From Diplolepis rosae (taxonomy: Eukaryota > Arthropoda > Insecta > Hymenoptera > Diplolepididae): a stretch of 64,000 nucleotides of DNA. Where the stretch lies: positions 4,402,001-4,466,000 of the forward strand of contig JAPYXD010000403.1 of NCBI GenBank assembly GCA_030998225.1, given 5' to 3'. The notes under the pieces are model-generated. The model searched no databases. It worked only from the letters and a program-made list of their open reading frames with translations, and was not told the DNA's origin. How positions within the stretch are numbered: position 1 is the first letter of the stretch; each line of letters starts with the position of its first letter. This document shows positions 10,397-21,012 of this stretch, piece by piece. The translations under genes were made by a program, and so were the position numbers.

Positions 10397-11935
10397 ATGT
10401 CTGGAAATAGTCCAATGTGGGATGAAATACTTGTGGATTTAGGTCTGGATGATGTGCCTTTGATAGAAGAATTAAATTTTCCTGAAGCCTTGAATATGCA
10501 AGAATTTGTCATCGATATTTTGCCTGTGGATAATGAAGTGAGTGATATGGAAGTTGGTGATTCTGAAGTTGGAGGCGCAGAAGTTGATGATTTCGAAATT
10601 GATGATTCTGAAGAAATGAATTTGGAAAATTTGTTAAATGCAGTGGATATGAATGAATTGTTGGAGTTTGAGGATATTAACGTGGAAGAAGTGATAAATA
10701 CTTATAATGCAGGAAATATGGACGAGGAAGATTATCGTTATGAGTTTTTTAATCGCGAGGAAGTACGGGTTCAAATGGAACCCCTGGTACGTGAAATGTG
10801 CTGTTTGACTCCGTGAAATCCTCGACCTTGCGGATGCATTTACGTAATTGATATTTTCGGGAACAACTACTTTTTGCCTTCCTGGTGGAAACATTTTGCG
10901 ATAAAGCAAAAACAAGCATTGGAGGAAGCGGTGTATGATGCATTTCTTGAGTTTCACGCGAGAGGTGCTTATCATATTGGCGGCGAGTGGTGTGCCTTTG
11001 ATCGAAATCGGGTGCTAGTAACTGTAAGGAGTGAAAATGATTTTTACAAGTGGACGTGTGAATAATATTTATATTTTTGTTACAGGTGAAAAAGGAACAA
11101 ATTCGTTTCATTAAAAGTGGCCGCAGAAGAGTCGTGTGGCCCGATATAATAGAACACGATGGTGTGTTTATTACTATGCCTCCCGAATGGTATATTGAAG
11201 CGCCTAAACATTGCGCTAGGAGGGTGAGCCAAATGCAGCAATTTTTTTCGGAGGGTCGTGGTCTTTCTGAACCGGTTGTATACATGAATCAGAAATTCCA
11301 GGTTGTAGGCGGCGAGTTCAAAGTGGTAAGTTACCTTGCAGATATTATTTGTTTGTTGTTTTGTTTTATTTATTTATTTTTTTTTTATTATTTTTTTTTA
11401 TGTATATATATTTTTTTACTAATTTGTATACACGGATGTTTTTTATATCTTTGTATAAAAATTACTTATATACACGGGTGTTTGCATTTATTCGTGACAA
11501 AATTTGACATTATTTCTTTTTATTTTATATATATTTTTTGTGTTTCGTTATAATAATCACTTGTATACACGGGTGTTTATTTTTTCATTTATGTGTTCAC
11601 AGGTTAGCGAAGAACGCGAGAAATGGACAATGCCAACTTATTGTTTCCTCATGAACCCGGTTTTCAGGGACATTGGTGGACATTGAGTCCAATTACCCTG
11701 GGATTGGGTCAGGAATAGGTGCGGTTCTTTTGTAACGAGGGTACAAGAGGCTCGCCAGAACTTCGTTCATATCAACCGGCCGTTTGTTGTAAAGGGGAGG
11801 AAATGGAGGATTATTGATGATGTAATAGAACCGGTAGGTTTGATACTTGTGATTTTATTTGTAATTACAATGTTTGTATGGAAGTATGAATATTAATCTT
11901 TTTTTTTTTTTCAGGATTACAGCCATGATTCATGA
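10397..11935 (+). CDS. Unknown five-exon protein with acidic N-terminus
   Basis: Not recognised. A consistent model is exons 10397-10786, 10907-11023, 11086-11325, 11603-11833 and 11915-11935. Each intron starts GT and ends AG (donors gtacgt, gtaagg, gtaagt, gtaggt), and all four fall in phase 0, about 332 codons in all. The N-terminal 130 residues are strongly acidic with repeats of the type EVGDSEVGGAEVDDFE. Later exons are basic/aromatic-rich (HIGGEWCAFDRNRVLV, SGRRRVVWPDIIEHDG, MPPEWYIEAPKH). A TGA at 11684-11686 interrupts exon 4, but the same frame then reads a plausible 49 residues to the donor, so the stop is probably a Trp-to-stop mutation or the true end. The first three introns are short (120, 62 and 277 bp). 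A poly(A) signal AATAAA lies near 12086. Could be a host gene, a domesticated transposon gene or viral. Confidence 0.5.
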
Positions 11936-13274
11936 AGCATTGAGAGAGAGAAAGAAGACATTATTTCAGCAGAGAGAAAGAGAGAGAAAAGAAAGAAAAA
12001 GGAAGATATTATTTCTGTGTTAAATATGAATGTGTGCCTATATTGATTTAGGTTAGATTAGTTTTTATAAATATGTATATATATATAATAAAATAAGAAT
12101 TTTTTTTATCATTTTCTATCTATTTGTAGGTAAAATTTTTATTAGGTAAGGTTATATTATAAATTAAATTTCTATTATAAATTGTTATTTAATTATTATT
12201 ATGCTTAGTGTAACACAAAAAATAAAATTATTGTTAATAAAAAGGATGATTTTATATAAAATTTCAGTTATAAATTATTATTTTATTATTATTATGTTTA
12301 GCGTAATACAAAAATAAAATGACTGTTAAAAGAATTTTTAAAATATTTGTTAGTTCGATTTAATAGTATTATCTATATTGAAGATATATGTTGATGTTGG
12401 TAATTGGCTTTAGGGTCCAAGGTTGATAATGGGAATGTGATACATGTAAAGTCTGCCATTTTGAATTTTTAATTTATGTTTGTAAAAGCTAAAGGTGCTA
12501 TTTATGTCTATAATATACGTACCCATGTTACGTAACTTAAGTAAGTGATAACAAATGTCATTTGCGTTCCAATATTTTATGGGGAATTTTTTTTGTACTG
12601 ACGGTTTTTTTTTAAATTTAATTCATTTGATGATACAAGTTTTTTTTTTAAATTTGAATAGAATAAGATTATAGGTTATAATTCTGTATTTTATATGAAT
12701 AAAAAGGATCGAAAATTATATATTTTTGCATTGAATCTGTTATAATGTTTTGGCTTGTCATACCTTGATAAAAATGAAGGACTCTACAGTACGTGATAAA
12801 AAAAAAAATAAATAAAAGTTTCGGTAAAATTGAAATTCTTTAAATTCCTGTGATTATTCTTGTAATACTAAACTTGTGATTATATTCCCGAAAATATTTA
12901 TTATTATTATATTTTTTTGATTTCTGAGTATTTTAAGAACTCTATTTGTGGTTCATGGTCATCATTTTAGTGTTGTCTCTTTCTATTTGCTATTAGAGAT
13001 TTTAAGCTGTAGGTGGCACGGTTGTTGCGATGATGTTACAAAATGGCTGTGGTTATAGATATGATTGGAACGTGTTAAATTATATTTGACATCTCTTTTT
13101 TTGTTTTTGAGCAATGAATTTGTGTAAAGTTTATAATTATTATTTTATTAATTAGTGAATTATTCAATTCATTGAACAGTCGTTTTTTTTTATCGTAATG
13201 TGATTTAATGCTATTTTTAGCCGGTAGGTGGCGCTTTTGCTTGTGGCGATATTTGGTACTATTACGAATTATGA
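11936..13274. other. AT-rich non-coding stretch
   Basis: Begins with a GA-rich 3' UTR-like segment (11940-12010) and AATAAA at ~12086. 12165-12325 contains two imperfect ~110-bp repeats. Two ggtggc words follow 'taggtggcgc' near 13225 and 'taggtggcac' near 13012. No gene seen. The 3' LTR of the giant provirus would be expected here but was not recognised. Confidence 0.5.
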
Positions 13275-16200
13275 TTATTCTATTTGATTATTTGAATTAG
13301 GTATAAAGATTACTGTTTGTATACTATTGCTTTCCTTTAAATCTTCTGTGGTTTCTTCGTTCAATGAGTCTAAATGTAAATGTGTAGTTTCTAGGGTTAT
13401 ATTTTTTATAATAAGAGAATATTGATATAATTTTATTGCAATTGTTATGATTATCAATATGGTTAGTGATAATGTAACAGTTAACCCAATTATTAATTTA
13501 AATATGTGATTATAGTGGTAGTTTTCATTATTTTGCGAAATTTTATCAAAATTTTCATTAATTTGGTCTGGAATGCTCATTTTGAATTCGAAAAGTGATA
13601 GTGGCATGTCTCCGAGAAATTTCCTCTTTGCTATGCATTTTTCGAGTTGCGAGGGATTTTTAATCGATATCTGATTTAGATATGGTGCGATTGTTTTTAG
13701 CGATATTTTGAATGAAGGTGTAAAAATGTTTGTACTAAAATTGTTAAGATTTTTTGATTTGATGAAGGGTAAAAAGTTGCTTATTTGACATTCTCGATCG
13801 ACTTGAAGTACTCCATTATCTAAGAAGTTAATTATAATATTTGGTTCTCTTGGACATTCCAGTTTTATTTGTTGGAGAGAAGAAGAAGCATATAACCATC
13901 CATAGTAAGATTTTAGTGGTACTAAAATTGGATAGTTATTGAAATTTATGACATAGTTGCAAAGACTAGGATGAGAACCTATAAATAATGAAGTTTCACA
14001 TGTTGGATTTTTGTTGATATTAAGGAGCTGGGGCATATTATTGCAAATGGTTTTTTGTTTTATGTTGCTGCATGTTACGTGCGAATCAATTAAATAAAAT
14101 CTTTTCCCTGAATTAATGTCGGTATAAAATATTATTTCTAATGCTGACATTGGTTCACGAGTTGAATGAAGCAAGTCTACACTTGAATCGCTCGTAACCT
14201 GAGCCTTCCTGATAACCACCGCGACTCAGCATGGCTGGGGTGGCGAGTTGGTTCGAGGCGAATGCGAGTGAAGAAGGAGAGAGCGCAAAAGTGTAAGAAT
14301 GAGAGAGCGCAGAATTGTAAGAATGAGAGAGCGCGGGGAAGGTAGAAGTGGATCGAGATGCTATGTAACACGCTCGTCCCACCGCTACGAATAAGAGTAA
14401 GGAGAAGCGATTAAATATAATGTACGACTCGAAAGAAATTTTTCAAGAGCGTCAAAATCCCAATTTATAAATTTCAGGACGATTAGTTATCCTCATTCAA
14501 AACCTATGTAGCCATGTACGAGAGGTTTTTCGATATGGGTTCTGAATGGGATAACTTTTGCGAATCAAACTATGTTGCACGCATTGAAATTAATGTGACA
14601 TGCACGTGTGTATATATGTACATATATATGCATATATATATGTGTACTGCATGCCTACCACACGAAAATCATCTCACGAATAAAAGAGAATGAACAAATA
14701 GGGAAGATGAAGGAAATGGAAAAGAGATGTAAAGAATAGAATAGGAAAAAGAGAACGAAAGAGAGGGAGAGAGAGAGCTATCTCCCTGCAGCTCAAGCTA
14801 GCATCTCGCGTTAAAACCACCTTTCTGCTTTTGCTTCTTCCATCTTTCGTCCGCCCAGGCGCGCACTAAAGAAAGCAAATATACGCATATATTTTATCTG
14901 ATTCTATGACTGCCACGATCCGCCTCTGCAGCTCAGCACGGGGTCCAGCATATACCTATCCCTTTCACTTCCCCGCACCCATCCGAGCCTAAATGCTTTG
15001 CCGACTGACCAACCATAACAAAAGCCACGCGCTTTTAAGACATCAAATAAAACTTGTCTGAACAATGGAATTGTTTCAATAACAATTTCATTAATACAAT
15101 CATCATAAATAACAATTAAAAATCAGACAAGCTATAATATTTCAACCCAAACTGAAATGAGAGAAACAAAAAAATCGTTTCTAAAATTCTTGATGAATAT
15201 GCATCAAATGATAGTCGCAAGCCACTTCCTTTTGCCATAATGGCAAGGATGAAGGTATCCAATGGCACCTAATGGTCAGCATGAAGTCGGATTACAAAAT
15301 CAGCATTTATATGGTTTCCCACGCACCCTCACCACTTTTATTTCGTCCAATCCTAATCTTCTTAATAGGCAAAAATCCCTACCGTGCTCACCTGGTGATG
15401 AGTTTATGAGCCGAGTCGAGAACATCCAAAATTCGCAGTCTTCTAAATGTCTTGACCGGGTTCAGACCTCAGAATAGTAAAGAAATATAATTTTCTTTCA
15501 TCGTGCCCGTCCACGGTTCGGAACAATCGCGTCTTATCACCTGACCAGTTGATTTAATTCGTAAGATATCTGGATGAGGGCTTCAAATTGGGGATCGCGT
15601 TTGGGCGGACGTAAAAGATAGAAGTCTTCATTTGAACGGAAGCAGTAGAATAAAATAATAAATTATATTTTTAACATAGTTTATTAATCTTCGGCGGGCT
15701 AATTTAAAGCCCAAAATTTATTGGAAAGAACGAGAAAAAGCAAGTGGCGAAACGGTATTTTTTTTTTGTGTGCGCATATTGTGCGCGACCGACCAATAAG
15801 ACTCAAGTTGTGTTTTGAGCAACAATAGGAAACCTCTCCGCCCAGTCTAGGACGAATAAGGAGCTCAGGGGTAAACTTCTCTCTCTCTCTCCCTCCTAGT
15901 ACTGGTAGAATTAAGAAGAAATCAATGTAAGGTATCGTTCCAATTCTATATGTATTTTATTTACACCTGCGTGGAAAAATAAAATTAATAATTTTTGAGC
16001 TTATCCTTTCATCCAGTTTTATTTTCAAGAAAAAGGGGGTTTTCTTGTGCAAAGGGCATAGCCTCCTCAGTCAGAGGAGAGGGCAAATACGATCCCAGAT
16101 TAAAAACAAATTTTGGTTTATTTAATTTATAATTTCCTAAATTTAAAATTTGGCAGTTTGGAGCCTCAAACGGGCGAGTAATCGGATTTAATATTTTATT

Positions 16201-17251
16201 ATATTAAGTTTAATTATTCGTACGTAACACTGCATAAGTTTAGGTAATTATCGTCTAAAAGGAAGTAATTTTGTTTGTCATCAGAAATTCCTACATACTG
16301 CATTTCGGGTTTTAAAAATATGGTTGGTTTGGGGTTAATAGGAAGGTTGTGGTTTATGGGCAGAGGATGAATTTTATAAATTTGAAATTCATTTCTTTCT
16401 ATGTTTGGAGTGCTTAATGTTAAAATTAGTTGGTGTTCATATATAAAGTATTGAATTTTTGAGTATTTTATTATTTCTGATAATTCAAAATTAATGAAAT
16501 TTTGATTTAAACCTTGTTGATATAAATTGAATGTTGGTGGATCGAAAAATTCGGGATGCCAAAGTCCATTTTTTGCATAAATTAATAATTCTAATATTGT
16601 TTGAATATATAGAAGTTATTCATCAAATAAGCCAAGTATATCATTTAGCCATTCTATTGCTCTGGATTTTTGATCGTTTTTATATTCAGGGTAATTTTGT
16701 ATCCAAAAATTGTAGATACTTATTATATTGAAAGTACTATTGAGGTTTGTCATTGTATTATTTAAAAGGTGTGAAGATAAATACGAATTATATTTAGTAT
16801 CTTTAAAAATATTAATTATTTCTCCTTCAAGTTCAAAGTCATCTTTTATGAAATTTGGTAAATATTTTGGAATGATAATTTTAGTATCGTTAAATAGATA
16901 ATGGATTTTTTCTATTAAATTTACTGTTTTGAATTTTTGACTATTGAATCTTTTATTACTATATTCTTTGATACAGTATATGTTTTCTTGAATGTTTTTA
17001 AAGAAATGAATGGCATTTTTGTAAATTTCAATTAAAGAACTTTGCATATTTAATATCTTGTATATGTCCAAATAGGATATTAGGTAACTTTCTTCTTTAA
17101 AAAATTGTATCTTTTCGATTGGTTCAAAATAGAGTTCCGTTGAATTTTCAAATTTAGTTTTTGTGTAATAGTGATTGAGGTCGGATTTTTGGACAAAAAT
17201 TGAATTAAGGATTGTGCAAAAATTGAGAAGGAATAGAATTTTTCCATACAT
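13275..17251 (-). pseudogene. env: F-type envelope glycoprotein, interrupted by a solo LTR
   Basis: Begins with a signal peptide (MYGKILFLLNFCTILNSIF). After an in-frame TAA near 16616 the frame continues with a Pro-rich linker (IHPLPINHNLP), MQYVGISDDKQNYFLL and LNLC, a pattern of errantivirus Env/baculovirus F-like ectodomains. A 2085-bp LTR (14145-16229) splits it. The remainder (13275-14144) has Cys-rich segments (TICNNMPQL, NPTCETSLF) and a membrane span near 13430-13510 before a ~45-residue tail. Role: receptor-independent or receptor-triggered membrane fusion of enveloped particles. No clear furin site. At least one stop plus the insertion inactivate it. Confidence 0.65.
14145..16229 (-). 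mobile_element. 2.1-kb solo LTR inserted in the F-type envelope
   Basis: Ends read TG...CA. Minus-strand start TGTTACGTACGAATAATT at 16229; the other end is ...AATGTCA at 14145. Flanks are atgc and ctgc (one mismatch), a worn 4-bp target duplication. The same LTR start lies on the plus strand at 35871. No coding sequence; contains a GA/CT-rich run (about 15875-15900 and 14760-14780) and alternating TA/CA tracts near 14610-14645. Small ORFs inside are not supported. Confidence 0.6.
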
Positions 17252-17359
17252 GTCACTTTCTCCGCTGGTTGTATCCTAAAACAAGAAAAATAGATTGTAT
17301 TAGTATTTAACCTGAAAGAAAATTAATTTGTTAAGGTAAATCCATGGGTGATACTTTAA

Positions 17360-17887
17360 TTATGCAACGAGGTTTAAAAATTTTCTGAAAATTGTTGGCT
17401 TTCTTGTTTTCGTTGTTTTCTTTGAACAATTGTATGAGGTATGGTTGAAGCTTTTACATGTTTTAAAAAAGGGTACTAATTTTGGGCGGAAATCCGTTTG
17501 GGTGCTCTTATTTTGGAATTTAGTTTTTTGTGTTTCCAAATCTTCATATTTTTCTTCGCAGAGATCGTAATTTTCTTGTATTAATTTTATTTGCTTGAAT
17601 ACTGCTTCGTTTTCGGTTATTATTGCTATAGTTCCTGTAGCTATTACTGTTTGATTCTCTACTCTACAGTATGATGTAAAAATTATCCTTTTGTCGATGT
17701 CAACATCTTTATAGGTTAGAATTTCTGGTTCTTCTAATCCGTATTTATTTGTTAAATCTCTCAGAATTCTTACATAATTAAGGATACCTAGGGTTTTGGT
17801 TTTATATGTGTCTTTTTGTGATTTTAATTCTTCTAGTGCTGTTAAATTCATGAAGGCTGTAGTCCTTGGTATAGGTTGGGTTTCCAT
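17360..17887 (-). CDS. dsRBD-like protein with C-terminal zinc-knuckle-like motif
   Basis: ATG chosen at 17887 (METQPIPRTT), also the start of the copy at 44515; an upstream in-frame TTG is unlikely. 175 residues. Residues ~33-103 have a dsRBD-like pattern (ILNYVRILRDLTNKYGL, IIFTSYCRVENQ, then a degenerate final helix). Residues 144-154 show C-x4-H-x4-C, a CCHC knuckle lacking its first Cys. A basic tail follows. Same domain order as 9054-9528. A CTTTAAG splice-acceptor-like site precedes it. Likely RNA-binding; an RNA-silencing suppressor role is inference. ORF intact here. Confidence 0.6.
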   Translation of the reverse strand: METQPIPRTTAFMNLTALEELKSQKDTYKTKTLGILNYVRILRDLTNKYGLEEPEILTYKDVDIDKRIIFTSYCRVENQTVIATGTIAIITENEAVFKQIKLIQENYDLCEEKYEDLETQKTKFQNKSTQTDFRPKLVPFFKTCKSFNHTSYNCSKKTTKTRKPTIFRKFLNLVA

Positions 17888-18037
17888 GTTAATATTTTTC
17901 CTTAAAGAAAAAGAATGCAATTTGTTAATCTCTTAGTTGTTTATACTTTCTTTTGCTTAAGTTTTATACTTTTACTTTCTTCAAAATCAATGTTATTTAA
18001 CCAGATACTTTTTCTTATTAATGTTGTTGTTATTGTT

Positions 18038-18583
18038 TTACTTGGTCTTACGAGTAAGTGATTTTAAAACTTTTATTGAGGCCGAAATTTTTGCTGATAA
18101 ACAAGTTCCTCCTATACCACCGTATCTTAAATTGCCAATTTTACAAATTGCTACACAATTAGATTTTTTACTTGATATTTTTGTTTTGATGTATGAGTAC
18201 ATTGGTTTGTAAATTTTATTGAAAATGCAATATTTTTCCAGTTCCATAGGTATTATATCTGTATAGTCTTCGTATTTGCTTTCTGGAATACGTTCGTCTG
18301 ATAGTAAATAGTAAAGGGTTTGTGCTGCGGTTTGTTTTGCTATATCTATTTGATCTGAAGTGGTCATTATTGTATAGTTTTCATATTCAACTGCTACAGT
18401 ATAATAAACTGTATCTCTTGTTACATGACTAATGGTGGTATTAAATTGTGGTAGTACGTCATTGTTTATTTGTTTTATGTAGTTATATAGGTATTCGATA
18501 GGTTTTTTGTTTGCTTTGGCTATTTCTTCTCGCGGATTATTTTGGACTGCTTGTTTCTCGCAAGTAACGGTTGTTATTGACAT
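18038..18583 (-). CDS. Tandem dsRNA-binding-domain protein
   Basis: ATG at 18583 (MSITTVTCEK), 181 residues, intact. Residues 27-94 read as a dsRBD: helix KKPIEYLYNYIKQ, PQF, strands with YYTVAVEYENY, and helix IAKQTAAQTLYYLL. Residues ~113-176 contain the C-terminal half of a second dsRBD: NCVAICKIG, GGIGGT, then AKISASIKVLKSL. Two dsRBDs and nothing else is typical of dsRNA-sequestering proteins such as viral silencing suppressors or Loqs/R2D2-like cofactors. It lies 16 bp after the glycoprotein frame ends. Function is inferred. Confidence 0.7.
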   Translation of the reverse strand: MSITTVTCEKQAVQNNPREEIAKANKKPIEYLYNYIKQINNDVLPQFNTTISHVTRDTVYYTVAVEYENYTIMTTSDQIDIAKQTAAQTLYYLLSDERIPESKYEDYTDIIPMELEKYCIFNKIYKPMYSYIKTKISSKKSNCVAICKIGNLRYGGIGGTCLSAKISASIKVLKSLTRKTK

Positions 18584-18599
18584 TTTACGAGGTTTATTA

Positions 18600-20633
18600 T
18601 TACAAACGGATAGGGTAGTTTGATGGTTCTTCAATATTATTAAGTTGAGCGTGAGGATAAAGGTTTGCTTCAGTATGAGTGCGTATATTACCTGTATGGA
18701 TCAGTTCTGTATACAGTGGCGTTTGTACTCCTTGTTGGGGGGCTGAAGGTTTTCCTTTTTGTAACTCCAATGCTGGGTCTCTCAATTGTTCCGTGTTTGT
18801 TCCGGGTTTTCCTAGATGCAATAAAAGATTAGTTACTGAATCCCAAAGTGCACCAAGAAGATGGATTGACCATCCAAATACACTATGTAGGGCATATCCA
18901 TGTATAATTGTGTCTGCTATTAACTTAATTCCTCTAATTATTATTATTATTCCTATAAATCCTGCACTTGCTGTACCAAAATTTGTGAATAAAGTCCAAA
19001 ATCTTCCCCACGCTGATTCAGCTATTTTGTTTAATGTTTCCTCATCCAAAAGGTTCATCAAAGATACTTTATTATTCATATTTGAATGTCCTAGTATTTC
19101 TCATGCTAGTGAGTTTAATACATTTGGTTTTTCTGCTGGAAACATGATATGATCTCTTAATTTGTCTAGATCTGCTTGTGTGTAGATTCCAATTGTTGCT
19201 AAAGAAGCTGGATTTGTGTATTTCCAAGTTGGTTTCGTAGTTGGTTTCATTATTGATGGTGGTAGTGATTCAGTTGGTTTTGGAGATAATTTATACCAGG
19301 CGTCGTTTAAATAATACATTGATGGTAGGAAAATATTACAACTTGTTTCCGTTCCTTTTCCTATTATTATGTGTGTACGAGGGGTAAGAAATAGTGTTTC
19401 ATTTCCTTTATGAATTGGAAGCTGTAAAAAACATTGATCAGTTTGTCTGAATTTCACTTCGATGGGAATGCATTTAACTATATGCACTACTTCTCCTGCA
19501 ATAATAGACATGTATCCTGGACCTTTCATTAGATGGTAGGCAAATTCGTCAGGTGCTTGAGTTGCTATAATTAAGGAATTTTTAAAGACTTGTTGTTTAA
19601 GCTGACATTTATGGGTTAAAAGGTCATGATATAATTTACTCATTTCTCTAAAAATGTGTCTTTCGACATAAATGAATTTTGAAATTATATATGTAAAGAG
19701 ATCCATATTTTCAACTAATAGTTGTTTATTTTCCAAAAATGTATTTCCTCGAGTAGTTTCGAAAATCAATAATTTTGGATGTTCTGTGCGTATTAAAACG
19801 TAATTACATACAGGTTGCATAGCTTTTTGTGCTAAAACGAAAGTTATATCATTGGTAGTTAGGGAGTATATAACTTGTGGGTTAAGAGTTGAATTATCGT
19901 ATGTTTTATTTGCTGAACCTTCGTATAATACTGTATATTTTTGAAAATTACAATTATCGTTGGGTAATGGATTCCAAAAAGTTTGTCCACCTCCTAGTTC
20001 GTCAGTACATGTAGTATCAGAGAGTGAACAAATTACTCCAGATTTTAAATGAATTTTGTCTGTATTTATATTGATTGTTGCTTGGTATTCTTGTAGGGTT
20101 ATTCTGTATTTTGCATATACGATAACGTTTTCCCATGTTCCAAAAAGATCAGAACATTGTGATCCTGAGCATTGTCCATTGACTTGTGTAGATCCTGCTA
20201 ACATTATAGCATGTGAGGAACTTCTATTGATTTTGAGACCAGTTATTTGTGTATTTAGGGAGACTAAAAATATTCCAGTTTCATGCATTTTGCTACATTG
20301 ATCTCTAGACACTTCTTGGATGTATTCTCTGTATCCGTTAATAACGGCTGATGTGTGAGAGTGCATTCCACAATATTCGATTTTTAAGTCTACTTCTACT
20401 TTACATTGAATTATTTTTGTCAAGGTAAAGTCACTTAATTGTAAAAGTTGAAGGTATATTTTTTCTACTTGTACCTGAGGTCCTGGAATATCACATTCTC
20501 CTACCTCCAGTAAAGACAGGGTTGTTATATTCAGATGATTCTTCCCACAGTCATATCCAATAATGGCGTGTACTGTACCACTCCAAAGTAAAAGGCAAAA
20601 GATGTTGTAGATTTTCTTGACTTTTGGTTTCAT
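18600..20633 (-). pseudogene. Jingchuvirus/chuvirus-like glycoprotein, one internal TGA
   Basis: ATG at 20633 follows a TTTTACAG acceptor-like site. Signal peptide (IYNIFCLLLWSGTVHA), then IIGYDCGKNHLNITT, ten or more ectodomain cysteines, CGMHSHTS, several N-glycosylation sequons, and a Pro-rich segment after WYKLSPKP. One TGA at 19101-19103 interrupts an otherwise open frame; after it come an amphipathic stretch, a membrane span (GFIGIIIIIRGIKLI) and a ~90-residue tail, about 676 codons. Pattern and length fit glycoproteins of jingchuviruses, which insect LTR elements are known to capture. Assignment is by recall of family pattern, not search. Confidence 0.62.
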
Positions 20634-20712
20634 TATCTGTAAAATGATATTTCTCAATTAGCAGCTAGTAACTGCTAATAAATTCCTCTTTTTTTTGTTA
20701 TTAAATTTATAC

Positions 20713-20994
20713 TTAGGTGGGTATATCTAGGATGTCGGCTAAAAATTCTTGATCGGATTGTCGTAAGCTTCTTAGTAAATCGTAATATGCGGAAGGTCCT
20801 CTTGTTTTAATTGTTAAAATTATGTCTTTGATTATTTCCGCATTTGTTATATTTCGAGACCAATATGGTACGTTGCAATCGTCGTAGTTAAATATCCCAT
20901 TTAGAAATAAGTATGGCCATAATGCTTTCATATCAACTTGGCGAACAATTAAATCACATAATAAATCAATGCGTTGGCGATGTTTTGGTTCCAT
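20713..20994 (-). CDS. CARD-domain protein
   Basis: 93 residues from ATG at 20994 (MEPKHRQR); an upstream TTG start is unlikely. The whole protein matches a caspase-recruitment domain: helix 1 HRQRIDLLCDLIVRQVD, ALWPYLFLNGIFNYDDCN (helices 2-3 with the gIl..dD pattern), NAEIIKDIILTIKTRGPSAY (helix 4 and the RGP.AF turn) and DLLRSLRQS..EFLADIL. CARDs pair homotypically in apoptosome proteins (Dronc, Dark) and innate signalling. A CARD-only protein could block caspase recruitment. It starts about 20 bp after the integrase stop, with TTGCAG just before it. Intact. Acquisition from a host gene is inferred. Confidence 0.72.
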   Translation of the reverse strand: MEPKHRQRIDLLCDLIVRQVDMKALWPYLFLNGIFNYDDCNVPYWSRNITNAEIIKDIILTIKTRGPSAYYDLLRSLRQSDQEFLADILDIPT

Positions 20995-21012
20995 TGTGAT
21001 CTGCAATCATTT

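Noticed and set aside
14155..14382. ORFs near the LTR end
   Set aside because: They read low-complexity GAGAGCGC-rich LTR sequence in several frames and lack support.
19100..20301. Plus-strand ORFs over the glycoprotein and pol (for example 18679-19152, 20056-20301)
   Set aside because: Shadows of minus-strand genes; no family signal.
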